A program made the translations under genes and the position numbers. Positions 1 through 11,556 of a stretch of 64,000 bases of DNA are shown here, in pieces (position 1 is the stretch's first letter; each line of letters opens with the position of its first letter). Source of the stretch: Hemerocallis citrina (Eukaryota; Streptophyta; Magnoliopsida; Asparagales; Asphodelaceae). The stretch is taken from contig CM030361.1 of NCBI GenBank assembly GCA_017893485.1, forward strand, positions 142,414,941-142,478,940. Direction: 5' to 3'. A model generated the notes under the pieces. The model worked only from the letters and a program-made list of their open reading frames with translations, searched no databases and was not told where the DNA came from.

Positions 1-1141
1 ATAATCATAATATTAATAAATTATACAATAAAATAGTATTCGGGTTTAATAATTTCATTAAAATAATCTAATAATAATAATATATATGATTTTGGCCCAA
101 ATATAATTAACCGATAAATTAAGATTATAAAATAAGTTTAAAATACACCATCATTCGAAATAATATAATTTTCGATTGGAAAATATTTTAATAGAAAATC
201 CCAAAACGAATTTAACACAAAATAAATTTATTAATAATCGAAATACAGAAAATATTCAGAAAATATGTATTTACGGGAATGTGGGTTACATTATCATGAC
301 CCGATTTGTAGTCGTGTGTTAAAGTCAAGATGGTAAGCATCAAGTTCACCTTCGGGCAACGCATATCATGTACGAAGATAATCGAGAGAAACTTTTTTCC
401 TAAGAATAATTGAAGAAAGAGTGAGATCATTGTCTTAGATACCCTCAAGATTGGCATAAAATAGACGAGTCAACGACTCGGAGTAGGTGCTTGGTGTAGT
501 GAAGTAATTTTTCCACCCAAAATCACGAATAATACTAACCATTTGACTAAACTGCCCACCAAAGATTTCTAGATTTATTTCACGGTTAGTAACAACCAGA
601 GTAGAAGAAAGTGTTTAGAAATAGAAATCTGCACAATTTGCATTTCTAAACATAATTCATTCTCTAGTAACATATTTAGAGCCAAAAGCAAAGAAAGACC
701 GTGAGAAGCCATAAAGCAAAGGAAGAGATAGCTCCCAAAAACTTAAGGGCACAGGAAATTTTTGAAAACTTTTGATGGGTTTTGGAAGAGGTGAGGTTAG
801 GGTTTCATGGAGACTGGGAGAGGAAGAAGAAGAGGTATTTATATTAGAGGTGTGGTCCCCACATGTCATAGAAGGAAGAAAATATTTTGTGATCTGATCA
901 GCCGATACGATCGGTTGACCGGTTTAGGAAGACGGTCGACCGCAACACAGGAAAAGATAAGAATTAACTATAACGAATCTGGCAGAGAGCAGGACGGTCG
1001 ACCGTGCAGTCGACCGGTCCACTTTCGACCAACCAGATATATAAGAAAATAATTTCCTCAGTATAGGACAGTCGGCTGGTCGGACGGCCAAACCACTTAT
1101 GAAGGAACAATCGACTATGCAGTCGACCGAACAACAAACTG
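1..1141 (-). other. AT-rich left edge, possibly a decayed 3' LTR
   Basis: No convincing gene is seen. Read on the - strand, the part from about 1140 to 650 has the layout of an LTR: GTCGACC palindromes (around 934, 995, 1010 and 1117) followed by a TATA-like stretch near 835-850 and a CT-rich leader. It lies directly downstream of the pol remnant of the - strand Copia element, where a 3' LTR would be expected. It does not align by eye with the 5' LTR at 3550-4521, so the assignment is tentative. Bases 1-640 are AT-rich with nothing recognisable. Confidence 0.3.
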
Positions 1142-1480
1142 TCATAGAAAAAAAAACATACCCAAAAAATTTATGTCTTTTAGTTCATCTTTTAAGACAT
1201 GAAAAAAAATTTCTTCGAATGGTGTTGGATGTATATCAGCTAATTTGTAGTCTATAACAATATTTTCCCTTTCAAAAATGATCTTAGATGAAGTAATATA
1301 TTTTGAGAAAGGGTAATTTGTAATAGTTTTATCATATGTTGTATGTGAAATTAACAAAGTACATGCATTTCATAGATGGATAACTAATGTTTTAGATTTC
1401 TTGCTCAGAGATATGTCATCTATAAAGTAAAAGTAAGTCGAAATTGGTTTAGATTTTATCCAGTGTGGTACTCATCAGAA
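1142..1480 (-). pseudogene. C-terminal remnant of Copia pol (RNase H end)
   Basis: The last 70 residues before the stop on the - strand resemble the end of Copia RNase H: a segment equivalent to the usual His-Ile-x-Ile-(K/R) stretch, then LADIHPTPFEEIFF in place of the usual LADIFTKPL motif, then a charged helix. Upstream it is riddled with stops. The match is by eye and weak. The position, just before the presumed 3' LTR, supports it. Confidence 0.4.
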
Positions 1481-1581
1481 GAAGTAATTTTCTTCTCTTT
1501 TTTCCTTGATAGAGATGCAGATTCCGTTGTTGTAACTAGTCGTGAATTTCAAGCATCTACCATCAAGGTAACTACAATCTT

Positions 1582-3470
1582 TTAAGTTGAAGGCATAGAT
1601 GCACCTACATGAAAGTTTGTAGGTGTCCAAGTAGACGTTGTTCCAGCATTTACATTCTTTCTCACCCAAACAAAATTAGTATTCATTTTTAATGAACAAT
1701 TATAAGATATATGTCCTAATTTACAGCAATAGTGACATGTAATACGATTATGCCCTAGATCATGCACATGTGCATAGTTTTGTGTTTATTTGTAACTATT
1801 TTGGTTACTATGTATATGTGTATAACAGGGTTGCTTAGAATTTTGATGTTGTATTGGCTCATTGTAACCAAGTCCTTGATTATCATGATATGATCTTGAA
1901 TTCTTCATAATAAGATAATTGGGCCGTTCATTTTTTTTTTTTTAATCGAGCTCAACTATTTTATTACAAAGCCTTTTCCTAGTCTTTCTCATCGTCTTTG
2001 GTGTTCCAACGAAGAGTGTCTATGGTAGCATCAAGTATTCTATTTTGTTTGAGTGCTTCATTACAACCTTCCACTATCTCATTAAATTTTTTTTTGCATT
2101 CATTTAGATCATCAGTGAGTTTAGCAATATAAATAGATTTCTCATGAATTTCTTTTAGATTTTCATCATGTGTTTCTAAAGATTTTTGAATCTGTTGTTT
2201 TAAATACTCATTTTCCTCTATCAACACATCATATTCTTTTCTAAAAAAGAGTTTTTATATTTTAACTTTTGATTTTTAGCAATGCAAGAGTTATATAATT
2301 CATTTGACATTTGTTTATATTGTCTCAATTCACAACTTAATTTCTTTGCATAATCTTTTAAACCATTACACATGTCAACTAAATCATCATAGGTGAGTTC
2401 TTCGGTTACCTCTTCTTGGGATGGTGATTGCACCTCACCATTCCCAAAAGTAATGAATCCAAAGTTGTTGTGTTCTTGTTCTTCTTCGCTGGAATCTGAA
2501 TCTAGCCATGTTACCTTCAATGCCCTCTTTCTCAATCCTGGGTTGGAGTGATAGTAGTCCTTATTTCTGTCCTGTAAGATGGGACAGTTTGCGCGAATAT
2601 GTCTCGGCTTCTTGCATTTGTAACATAAGTCATCTTTGTCCTTTTCTCTTCGTCCTTGAGACCTGCCATACTTTTTGTGTTTGAGATACTTACGGAATTG
2701 TTTGGTCAATAGCACGATATCTTCATTTGATTCTTCATGATCTGACTCTGCTTTTGATGATCGTGAAGTTTCTGCTTTCAAGGAAATGGTCTTTTCTTCA
2801 GTTTTGGGTTCAATCCCAATGTTCTGCCAATACTTCTTTATTTTAGTCATCTCCATCTCGTACATCTTCAATTTTTCTTGAAAAGTGTAGTAGTCAAACT
2901 CTTTTTCTTCAAGTCTCTCCCTTATTGCGACAGCTTTTACATCCCATTCAGGCATGAGACAGCTTATGAGTTTTTTGATCTTTCAGTCATCATCCAAACC
3001 TTTACCTAAGCTCTCAAGTTCATGTGCGATAATGTCGAACCGAGCAAGCATCTCATCTACGTTCTCTACTGACAACATACGAAAAACATCAAACTTATAG
3101 AAGCATAAATTAATTTTTTCTTTTACCTCAAACGTTGTTCCTTTATGCCGTTTTAGCAGGTTGTTCCAAATTTCATATGTCGTCTTGCAATTTCGCCCAC
3201 ATCGCATCAACTCTTCATTGTTTAGACCTGTATAGAGTGCTGTCATAGCTTTGGAGTTTGCAGTTTTTAGTGCTAGTTTAGCTTTTTTGAAAGCCCTCTT
3301 TCCGTCACTGACAGAAATATCTGTTTTAAAATGTTCCATACATCTTCTCCAAGCATCTACAGAAAGTAAGACATACGAACTTTCCAAACATCATAGCATT
3401 ATACATCAAAATAAGGTGAATGTGTTAGACTTGTCCCATTGGAGATAAATGGCTCCGAAGAGTACAAATT
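1582..3470 (-). pseudogene. Copia gag polyprotein, disrupted
   Basis: This encoded the nucleocapsid protein that packages retrotransposon RNA into virus-like particles. The N-terminal part (about 3470-2983) resembles the plant gag (UBN2) domain, including the Trp-Lys-x-Arg-Met motif near its start. A CCHC zinc knuckle (C-x2-C-x4-H-x4-C, starting CYKC) lies near 2590-2630. A charged coiled-coil region follows, and a second CCHC knuckle (starting CHYC) near 1695-1735. The frame is broken by an early stop near 3400, a stop near 2983 and a one-base frameshift near 2225. Gag is followed almost immediately by the end of pol, so the protease-to-RT part was deleted. Confidence 0.7.
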
Positions 3471-3549
3471 TTCGGGAGGAAGGATTTCGGCCATTGGACC
3501 TTTTGCTAAATCTTTTAAGCTTTTAATAAGTATCTCGCTCTTATAACAC

Positions 3550-4521
3550 TGCAAATTACCCTATGAATAGGGTGAATGTGCGGAAATTAAAAATTCAAAT
3601 GGAATGCATAAAGTAAAAAGATAAAGTAAGAGAAAGCAAACAGAGCAACGAAAAAGGCACAACGATATAACGTGGTTCGACCCCCAGATCTACGTCCACA
3701 CCACCTACTTGTAGTAATTCTTCGCCACAAGCGTTCCACTATACTTTAAACTCTTGTACAGTGATTCTCGGAATTCAGACTGAAAGACCTATTTCACCCG
3801 CAGGACTTCTACAAATAAGTCCCTCAAAACTCACTGAAGTGAAAAAGAAAGAAAAACTCTCAAGATCTAAAAAGACCTTGACTGAAGAAAGTAATAAAAT
3901 CTCTCACACTCGGAGTATTGATTGAATGATTGATTCAAAAGAGTTATGATAGCAAGGGGTGAAGAATATAGTATGAATTCACCTCAATATACAGAGTAGG
4001 TAAATGTATCTTTCCGAAAATGAAAAGAAATTTTCGAAATTGTCAGATCTGCACTAGGACAGTTGACCGCAATGATGGACAGTCGACTGTTCTTCTTTTA
4101 ACTCGTAAGTCGAGCGATGACCGGTCGACTAACTCATCATTTCCACAAAGATAAGCGGTCGACTGTTGTGGCGGTCGACTGTCATTTTGTGCGGTCGACC
4201 ACTGTCGTGCAGATTTGACTTTTATTTCGCGATTTCACTTTATATTCTTTTCAAAACTAATTTATCAATCAATACTACTTTACATATATTCTCCTCACAT
4301 AAACAAAAATAAATCATCTATTTTGGTTGGCTTTCTTGATGATTTGAAGCACATATTTCTTGTGTGCAATTTTTATTGATTTTTGGATTTATGCCTCTTT
4401 TGCTTGATGATCACTTTGAATCTTTTATTTTGGTTTTCCTTTTCTGCTGATCCTGTAAATCTCAACTGAAAATATTAGTTGTAGATGATATATTTTGTGC
4501 ACCCTAAACTTAAGGTCAACA
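3550..4521 (-). repeat. Probable 5' LTR of the - strand Copia element
   Basis: On the - strand the segment starts TGTTGACC at 4521 and ends TTTGCA at 3550. It is followed by TGTTATAAGAGC, a degenerate form of the initiator-Met primer site TGGTATCAGAGC. It contains a run of GTCGAC-type palindromes (about 4060-4215) in the U3 part and the phrase ACGTGGTTCGACC near 3670, which is common in plant Copia LTRs. The second LTR was not found, so the boundaries rest on the terminal bases and the primer site alone. Confidence 0.5.
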
Positions 4522-4959
4522 CATAATTTTCAAAAGGAATTTGTATTAAATTATCAACAGTAGGTTGTAGACTTTGAATTGTTCAGAAAGCAAATATTGC
4601 TTCATTTGTAAATGGAAGGCTCGGTCCTACCAAACCAATTCAACTAAGAATAATTCTTTTGAGAAGAAGAATAGCAATCTGAACCTAAGAAAATGAAACT
4701 TAATTTAGCTTAGCTTGGCTAGCTTAAACTGAGATAAACTCGTAGTCCTAAACAGCTAAGCCAACAAAAAATTGTAAGGATATTTTTTAAATTCTACTAC
4801 TACAAGTATATAGTTGTTTCTGTAAGATGAAATGGTAAGAGGTTTTTAATCGAGCCTGTTCTACTAATTGGGTTTGGTAGAGGTTTTTAATCGAGCCTGT
4901 TCTACTACTTGGGTTTAGCGAACTACATGATTGTCCTTCACTCATAAATATTAGAAATA
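4522..4959. other. Spacer with a 44-bp tandem duplication
   Basis: No gene is seen. At about 4829-4916 a segment containing AGAGGTTTTTAATCGAGCC and the following bases occurs twice in tandem with few differences. Confidence 0.6.
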
Positions 4960-5123
4960 TAGTTAGATATGATATATTATATTACTAAGTTTTGTCTCAT
5001 ATCGAAAAATGTATTAGTTTAATCTTTATTTATCTCATATATATATGAGACATTATACTCAGTTACAAATTCAAGTACCCAATAATCTAATAAAGTATTA
5101 TTTTTTTATCTCTGAAGCTAACA
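4960..5123 (+). repeat. 5' LTR of the short LTR element
   Basis: About 164 bp, beginning TAGTTAGATATG (a decayed TGTTAGATGTG) and ending GCTAACA. It matches 12407-12545 along most of its length, including TATTATATTACT and GAGACATT. The initiator-Met primer-binding site follows immediately. Confidence 0.7.
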
Positions 5124-5758
5124 TGGTATCAGAGCCTCCACTCTTATAAGGCATATACTATTTTTCTCCTCGTCATCGAAGTAGGGTGGTTCCCGCCTTC
5201 ATCGGAATAACTCCACCTCTTGTCGCCGACATCGCTCTCCCGATCCCGATCAAATCCCAAAACCCTAATCTCCCCCCACTAACCAAATCAGGCGCCAACC
5301 CTAATCTCTAATCAATTCCTAATTAAACCCTAATCATCACCAACCCTCTACTGCTAATCAAAACCTTTATATCCTTCTCCCTCCATCAGCCGTCAATCTC
5401 CATCTCCTTGCTTCCATAAACCCAGAACCCAAACTCAAAAGAACCAAACCCCATCACCTCCTTCTCTCTTGCCCATTCGAAACCCCCAACGAAATCAAAA
5501 AGGAACAATCCCAACTCTCGTCTCCCTCCTCAACAATCCTCAACCCTAATCATCATCTCCAAACTCCATTAATCCATCTTCTACATCCCTATCTCATCAA
5601 CCCCAACAGCTAACATCAGCAACATCCAACCTACACACCACCACCACCAGCCTCATCTTCAACCCTATCAACAGCCACCTCCATCCTTTTCGTCGCCCTT
5701 TCATGCACGCCAGACCCAACCACCTGACAGCCTGTCGCCCTCTCATGCGTGCGCCGCC

Positions 5759-6291
5759 TGTTGAAAAATAATCTATGTGGGCTCACATATGTGACTAAAT
5801 GTATAATTCCTATTCTAAAGTCTAACCCAAATTAAAGTGATCTAATCAAGATTAAGTAATGGGTTAAAAGCATATAATTTAAAGTGTGATATAACACGTG
5901 TAGAGATCGTAAAGTAAATTTCTCATTTTGTGATGAACAAAATTGGAAATCAACAATTATCAATTAGGGTTATGGTCCCCTATATATACGTATCTTCTTG
6001 TTCCATCTGTCATCCCATCAACAGAAGAACAGAGAGACGACATCTCATAGAATTGTATATCATATAGGAAGATCCAAATCCTCTGCGCAATCTCCATCAA
6101 TGACTTCAGGTTAGTGCTTCCGCTTTTAATATTCTTTTTTTTTTATTTAGCAAAGATCTATAGTTTCATAATTTAAGATTTTATATTAAAGCACTTTTGC
6201 AACATGATTAAGATCTACATTTATAGAAACATGTTTTAGGATGTTATTAATGTTTTATGCATGTTCTTAAGTGTATACAGAAATTCCAATA
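5759..6291 (+). repeat. 5' LTR of the Copia element
   Basis: It begins TGTTGAAAAATAATC and ends TTCCAATA, followed at once by ATTGGTATCAGAGCC, the initiator-Met primer site. It contains a TATA-like CCCTATATATACG near 5980. It differs from the 3' LTR by a small number of substitutions and one-base indels, so the insertion is fairly old. Confidence 0.92.
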
Positions 6292-6612
6292 ATTGGTATC
6301 AGAGCCATCTTTGCTAAATTAATTGAAGAAATTTAGGATTTCTTGTTTGAAGAAATTTAGGGTTTCTTTTTATCTTCTTTACCTAGTATTTGATCTTCCT
6401 GTTTAAGAAATTCAGATTCATAATTTCAAATTAAAAAATAAAAAAATTTAAAAAAAAAGCCGAAACCGTCAGATCTGAAATGATGAATACGGTTTTGGAT
6501 TTTGATAAAGATGATTTAAGAATGGCTCCCGTGCTCGACACCAAACACAAAAAAAAAGGTCTCACCTTTCCGTCCTTCTCATCTTCCTCTGAAAAAACCT
6601 CAAAAACATTTC

Positions 6613-6926
6613 ATGGCCAGGGCTTCAATCTCCAATTTCCCAATATTTTCAATAAACCCCAAACTCATCCATTCACTTCCAAATCCTCGCATTCGCTGTT
6701 CTAGTAATAGAAATTCAAACCCAAGTCCTTCAAAAGATGATGAGGAATTTGATGATTTGGGGGTGAGAGCAGCGCTTTCAGTGCTGAGGTTTTACAAGAG
6801 GGAGATATCACCGATTTTGCCAAGAAGTTGTCTGTAGTGAGTACGCCATGGAGGCTTACAAGAAGTATGGGTTTGCCAAGGGGTCGGTGTTGATGGCTTG
6901 GCGGATATGCCAGTGCAATCCACTTG
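6613..6926 (+). pseudogene. Captured YidD-like plastid gene fragment inside the Copia element
   Basis: The translation from the ATG at 6613 starts with a Ser/Asn/Arg-rich stretch typical of a chloroplast transit peptide. It continues into VLRFYKREISPILPRSC and, in another frame, EYAMEAYKKYGFAKGS and MAWRICQCNPLG. This is the signature of the YidD family (haemolytic domain, DUF37), small proteins linked to membrane-protein insertion. The segment around the family's P-T-C-S motif is missing (near 6832-6838), which shifts the frame, so the copy is broken. It ends at a consensus-like splice donor (G|GTAATG at 6927), and intron-like sequence follows. This suggests capture from genomic DNA or unspliced RNA. 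The source gene is not in this window. Confidence 0.75.
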
Positions 6927-7861
6927 GTAATGCTTAAATTCTCTTTTTTTTTATAAGCTAAGAAGCAATGCTGATATGGTTTTGAATCTTGATGTGGTTT
7001 TTGATATTAGATTTAAGTCAAAATGGATTGTTGAATTTAATGGAGGATGGGAGGGGCCCACCCGGTTTCTGAGAAGGCATCTCATGCTGGCTTCAGTTCA
7101 TTAAATGAAATTTTTTTCTTTTATTGTTGCTTTCATCACGGGGAAGTTTCCCTTAATCAAAAGGATCTACAGTTATCACCAAACAGTAGGATATGGGATT
7201 AACTGATTATGTTTTCTGTTATTAATTTCTGTTAATATTCTGTTGAATCCTACTAATTGTGATTATCAAAACAGTGGATAGATATGGTTCTGTTATGTTT
7301 TTGTTATCATTTTTAATAGATACTATCTTGACATTATCCATCTACAAATAAAGTTAAATTATCAAACTAAGGAAAAGATAAAAAATTTTGGGAAACAATT
7401 AAATTCAAATTATGGTTTTGGATTTTCTTATGAATGTCCAATATTTTGAATAGATTAATTGAAATAAAATGTTGCCAAAGTGACATCTTTTGTGTAGATT
7501 AATTTATTTAAAATATCAAGATGATTGTGTGTTTATAATTCATGCATTTATTAACTGACCCAAAAGTAAGTTGATATTTGGCCGAATTTCATACACATCT
7601 GTGGTAATAAATATGTGACAATTATAAGGTATTCCATGTGAATAATGAGTCATTCCAAAGAATGACTTATTATTTGACAGGATTTATTGTCAATATTTGA
7701 TTACTACAACAAGAGTACCGCTTACAGTTAATGTTACTGTCCAAAGACTTGTTATTAACGTTGTGCCTGGTATCTTGAGATGGGATTAACCATTATTTGA
7801 ATTTATTGTTTTATATGGATTCTCATGTGAGCTTATTTTGTTTATTTTTGTTCTATATTCA
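6927..7861 (+). other. Intron-like or foreign sequence between the YidD fragment and gag
   Basis: AT-rich, with no open reading frame or recognisable domain. It begins with a splice-donor-like sequence continuous with the YidD-like exon, so at least the first part is probably the captured gene's intron. Where the captured DNA ends and the element's own leader begins cannot be seen. Confidence 0.5.
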
Positions 7862-8696
7862 GCTAGTGTATCTTCTGCTGCCTCAATAACTACTAACATC
7901 AATTCTATTCCCATGCTTAATGCGACAAATTTCAAGAATTAGAAAGGAACCGTACTGATAACTCTTGGCTGTATGGAATTAGACCATGCATTAAGGGAAG
8001 AATGACCTCCATCTCTCACTACAAGAAAGCACTACTGATGATAAAAGGGTATTTAAGAGGTGGGATCGTTCAAATCGCATGAGTCTAATGATTATGAAAC
8101 ACAACATTTCAGAAGCCTTTAGGGGCACAGAATCCGATGGGATTACTAAGGCCAAAGATTTTCTCGATCAAATTGAGAAATATTTTGCTAAAAACGATAA
8201 GGTTGAAATGACTACACTTCTGACTTCTTTGATGTCTATGAAGTATAAGGGACGAGGAAATGTAAGAGAGTACATTATGGAAATATATCATGTTGTTTCA
8301 AGACTTAAGGCACTCAAGCTTGAATTTCTTGAGGACTTGCTTGTGCTTATGGTTTTGGTATCACTTCCTGTACAGTTTAATCAATTCAAAATCAGTTACA
8401 ACTATCAAAAGGAAAAATGGACTCTAAATGAGCTCATTTCTCACTGTGTACAAGAGGAAGAAAGGTTGAAACAAGATAAGACTGAAAGTGCTCATTTGGC
8501 CAAAGCCTCTAAGGATAAGGGCAAGAAAAGAAAATCTGAGAATGAAAAAGCTAAGAATCCAGCTCAAAAGAAACAACATAAGGATACAGAAAATTGTTTC
8601 TTTTGTAACAAGCCTGGACATATGAAAAAGAAATGTACTAAGTATCACGCATGGCATGCAAAGAAAGGGTTGCCTGAGCTGCCGGAAGCCAAATGA
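7862..8696 (+). pseudogene. Copia gag, disrupted
   Basis: The first part resembles the usual plant gag start (MLNATNFKN, with a stop in place of the expected Trp). After frameshifts, a 205-residue open stretch (8079-8696) covers the rest of the gag domain. It ends in a basic Lys-rich segment and a CCHC zinc knuckle CFFCNKPGHMKKKC, followed by KYHAWHAKKG, typical of Copia gag. It would have formed the RNA-packaging particle. No intact gag can be made because of the early stops. Confidence 0.8.
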
Positions 8697-8766
8697 TGGT
8701 AAAAGACACATCTTCGTAGGCGATAATCGGTAGAAGTGGAAGCAGTTGGACATTTTGGGTTGTTAT

Positions 8767-9260
8767 TAGGAACTGGTTTCTTATTTGGATTTGAAAGACA
8801 CTTTTGTTATTCCGTCTTTTAGACGAAATTTAATTTATATTTCTTTGTTGGACAAATTTGGTTATTATTGTTCATTTGGAAACAATCAGTTTAGTTTGTC
8901 TTTAAATTCGAATGTTGTTGGAATTGGTTATTTGAATGCTTATAACAACCTTTATTTGTTTGAAACAATTGCATCCTATAATGAAACCTTGCATGTAGAG
9001 TTACGTGGTACTAAACATAAATTAAATATAGAAAATTCGGCATCATTATGACATAAGTGCTTAGGTCATATCTCAAAAGGTAAAGTTGAGCGTCTTGTGT
9101 CTTATGACATTTTGGAATCCCAGGACTTCACAGACTTTGATATCTGTATAGACTGCATAAAGGGAAAACAGATCAAAACTAAGAGATTAGGTGTCAATAT
9201 TCTTAATGTTAGGTATTATGAACACATTTGTTATTTAGAGAAAACTCAGTCATGGTCTCC
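8767..9260 (+). pseudogene. Copia protease-end and pre-integrase fragment
   Basis: FVIPSFRRNLIYISLLDK matches the segment after the Copia protease. After a TGA where Trp is expected, HKCLGHISKGKVERLV is the GAG pre-integrase motif, followed by the Cys pair of the integrase zinc-binding domain (CIDCIKGK). The integrase catalytic core is absent, and the next recognisable segment is already mid-RT. Confidence 0.75.
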
Positions 9261-9438
9261 ATAATCTAGAATATGTTCTTATAGTGTTGCATTCTTTGTT
9301 CTAAAGTTTAGTTCCGGTTTGGAGTTAAATATGGCATTCCGATCATATTTTCTCGAATCAAAAGGGGCAGTATTAATCAGATATTTATGAAATGACCAAT
9401 AATTTTAATGAAGAAATAAGTATTCAAACCAGTTTATT

Positions 9439-10690
9439 ATATCCTAGCTTAAGAATATGGTTTGCAAATTAACAAAATCTATCTATGGACTCAAGCAAGC
9501 TCCTCGTCAATGGTACCACAAGTTTCATCAAGTAATTATCTCATTTGGTTTTGAGATGAATGTAGTTGATGATTGTGTGTATCACAAGTTCAGTAGGAGT
9601 AAGCATATATTCCTAGTTTTATATGTCGTTGATATATTGTTTGCCACTAATGATATAGATTTATTGCATGAAACTAAAAGGTTTTTGTCCAAGCATTTTG
9701 AGATGAAGGATCTTGGGGATGTCTCTTTTGTATTAGGAATTCAGATACACCGAGATCGTTCTCGAGGTACTCTTGGATTATCACAAAAGGGATACATCGA
9801 TAAAGTACTCAAATGGTTTGGCATGCAAGATTGTAAATCAGGGGATACCCCTATTGCTAAAGAAGGTAAATTTAGTCTCAATCAGTGTCCTAAAAGTAAC
9901 CTTAAAATTCAGGAAATGCAAAAGATCTCCTATGCATAAGCTATTGGGAGTCTAATGTATGCTCAAGTATGTATGTGTCCGGATATTGCGTACATTATTG
10001 GGATATTAGGAAGGTATTTAAGAAAACCTGGTATGGACCATTGGATAGCAGCCAAGAGGGTCATGAGGTATCTTCAGAGAACAAAAGACTACATGCTCAC
10101 ATATAGGAAATCAAATCATTTGGAGATCATAAGGTATTCTGATTCTGATTTTGCTAGGGTGCCAAGATACCAAAAAGTCTACATCAGGCTATATTTACCT
10201 GTTAGCTGGAGGAGCTATATCCTGAAAAAGTGTCAAACAGACACTTATAGCTTCTTCCACTATGCCAGCAGAGTATGTAGCCTGCTATGAGGCATCAAAT
10301 CATGGAATATGGCTGCGAAATTTTGTTACTGGGCTGTGCATTTTAGAAAATATAGAAAGACCACTCAAGTTATTTTGTGACAATAAGTCAACAGTGATGT
10401 ATTCCAACAACAACAGGAGTTCGACAAAGTCGAAACATATTGACATAAAGTTCCTAGTTGTGAAAGAAAGAGTGCAAAGTGGACAGATGTCCACAGAGCA
10501 CATTGGGACAAACTCTATGATAGCGGATCCGCTCACAAAGGGATTACCACCTAAGGTTTTTTATGAGCATACTGCTCATATGGGTGTTGTATTATTTGAG
10601 GATATCATGATTCAGTGGGAGTTTGTATTTTATTTGCATTATGTTTGTGTGAGACATTTATACATTTGGTTATTTTCTGATCAGAAATAA
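9439..10690 (+). pseudogene. Copia reverse transcriptase (C-terminal half) and RNase H
   Basis: The RT part (9457-9939) includes the motifs LTKSIYGLKQAPRQWYHKF, LGDVSFVLGIQIHRD and GYIDKVLKWFGM. The catalytic box reads LYVVDILFA instead of LYVDDILFA, so one of the two essential Asp residues is lost. After a stop and a frameshift (near 10158), RNase H continues with EYVACYEASNHGIWLRN, DNKSTVMYSNNN, the KHIDIKF segment and IADPLTKGLP, and ends at 10690. The N-terminal half of RT is missing. The product would be inactive. Confidence 0.85.
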
Positions 10691-11025
10691 AGAATTCAGT
10701 TTTCTCACTCATTTGTCATGTTTTGGTTCTGACCTCACTTAAGTTTTAAAGAGGACTAGTTGGAAATAGGCATGTGTATAGATCACATTGCATGAAATTT
10801 CCATGCTACACATTTACACTTAATCTATGTCGTTTGATTATGTTGATATATGTGACCATTGATGAATTTAGTTACGATAAATGTAACGAAAATTGCTTTG
10901 ATCCTATATTTACATGATTAATGGATGAGATTGTTTGGCTATGCTTTTGGTTATAATAGCAAAATTTTGAACTCATAAAGTATGTACATTTATAAGGAGT
11001 AACATATGTGGCCCAAGTGGGAGAT

Positions 11026-11556
11026 TGTTGGAAAATAATCTATGTGGGCTCACATATGTGACTAAATGTATAATTGATATTCTAAAGTCTAACCCAAATT
11101 AAAGTGATCTAATCAAGATTAAGTATGGGTTAAAAGCATATAATTTAAAGTGTGATATAACACGTGTAGAGACCGTAAAGTAAATTTCTCATTTTGTGAT
11201 GGGCAAAATTGAAAATCAATAATTATCAATTAGGGTTATGGTCCCCTATATATACGTATCTTCTTGTTCCATCTGTCATTCCATCAACAGAAGAATAGAG
11301 AGACGACATCTCATAGAAGTGCGTATCATATAGAAAGATCCAAACCCTCTGCACAATCTCCATCAATGACTTCAGGTTAGTGCTTCCGCTTTTAATGTTC
11401 TTTTTTTTTATTTAGCAAAGATCTATAGTTTCATAATTTAAGATTTTATATTAAAGCACTTTTGCAACATGATTAAGATCTAGATTCATAGAAACATGTT
11501 TTAGGTTGTTATTGATGTTTTATGCATGTTCTTAAGTGTATATAGAAATTCCAACA
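11026..11556 (+). repeat. 3' LTR of the Copia element
   Basis: It begins TGTTGGAAAATAATC and ends TTCCAACA, so the ends form a perfect inverted repeat TGTTGGAA/TTCCAACA. It is preceded by the polypurine tract AAGTGGGAGAT and followed by CCGCC, the second copy of the target duplication. Confidence 0.93.

Larger units (their letters stand above)
1142..4521 (-). mobile_element. Internally deleted Ty1/Copia retrotransposon
   Basis: Read on the - strand the order is: LTR (4521-3550), a tRNA-Met-like primer-binding remnant just inside it, gag (about 3470-1582), then directly a remnant resembling the C-terminal end of a Copia polyprotein (1480-1142). Protease, integrase and most of reverse transcriptase are missing, so the element has a large internal deletion. 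The gag has a long coiled-coil segment between two zinc knuckles, as seen in SIRE-like and TNT1-like plant Copia elements. It cannot move on its own. Confidence 0.65.
5759..11556 (+). mobile_element. Ty1/Copia retrotransposon, complete ends, decayed coding region
   Basis: Two LTRs of about 530 bp (5759-6291 and 11026-11556) bound the element. The 5-bp target duplication CCGCC lies at 5754-5758 and 11557-11561. A primer-binding site (TTGGTATCAGAGCC) follows the 5' LTR, and a polypurine tract (AAGTGGGAGAT, 11015-11025) precedes the 3' LTR. Inside are gag, a piece of the protease/pre-integrase region, the C-terminal half of reverse transcriptase and RNase H. The integrase core and the first half of RT are missing. 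About 1.4 kb of foreign sequence with a YidD-like gene fragment lies between the primer site and gag. The element sits inside the short LTR element. Confidence 0.93.

Noticed and set aside
6480..6704. Alternative frame starting at 6480 that overlaps the YidD fragment
   Set aside because: It becomes the second frame of the YidD-like exon and shows no family motif; it is probably the untranslated leader of the captured gene.
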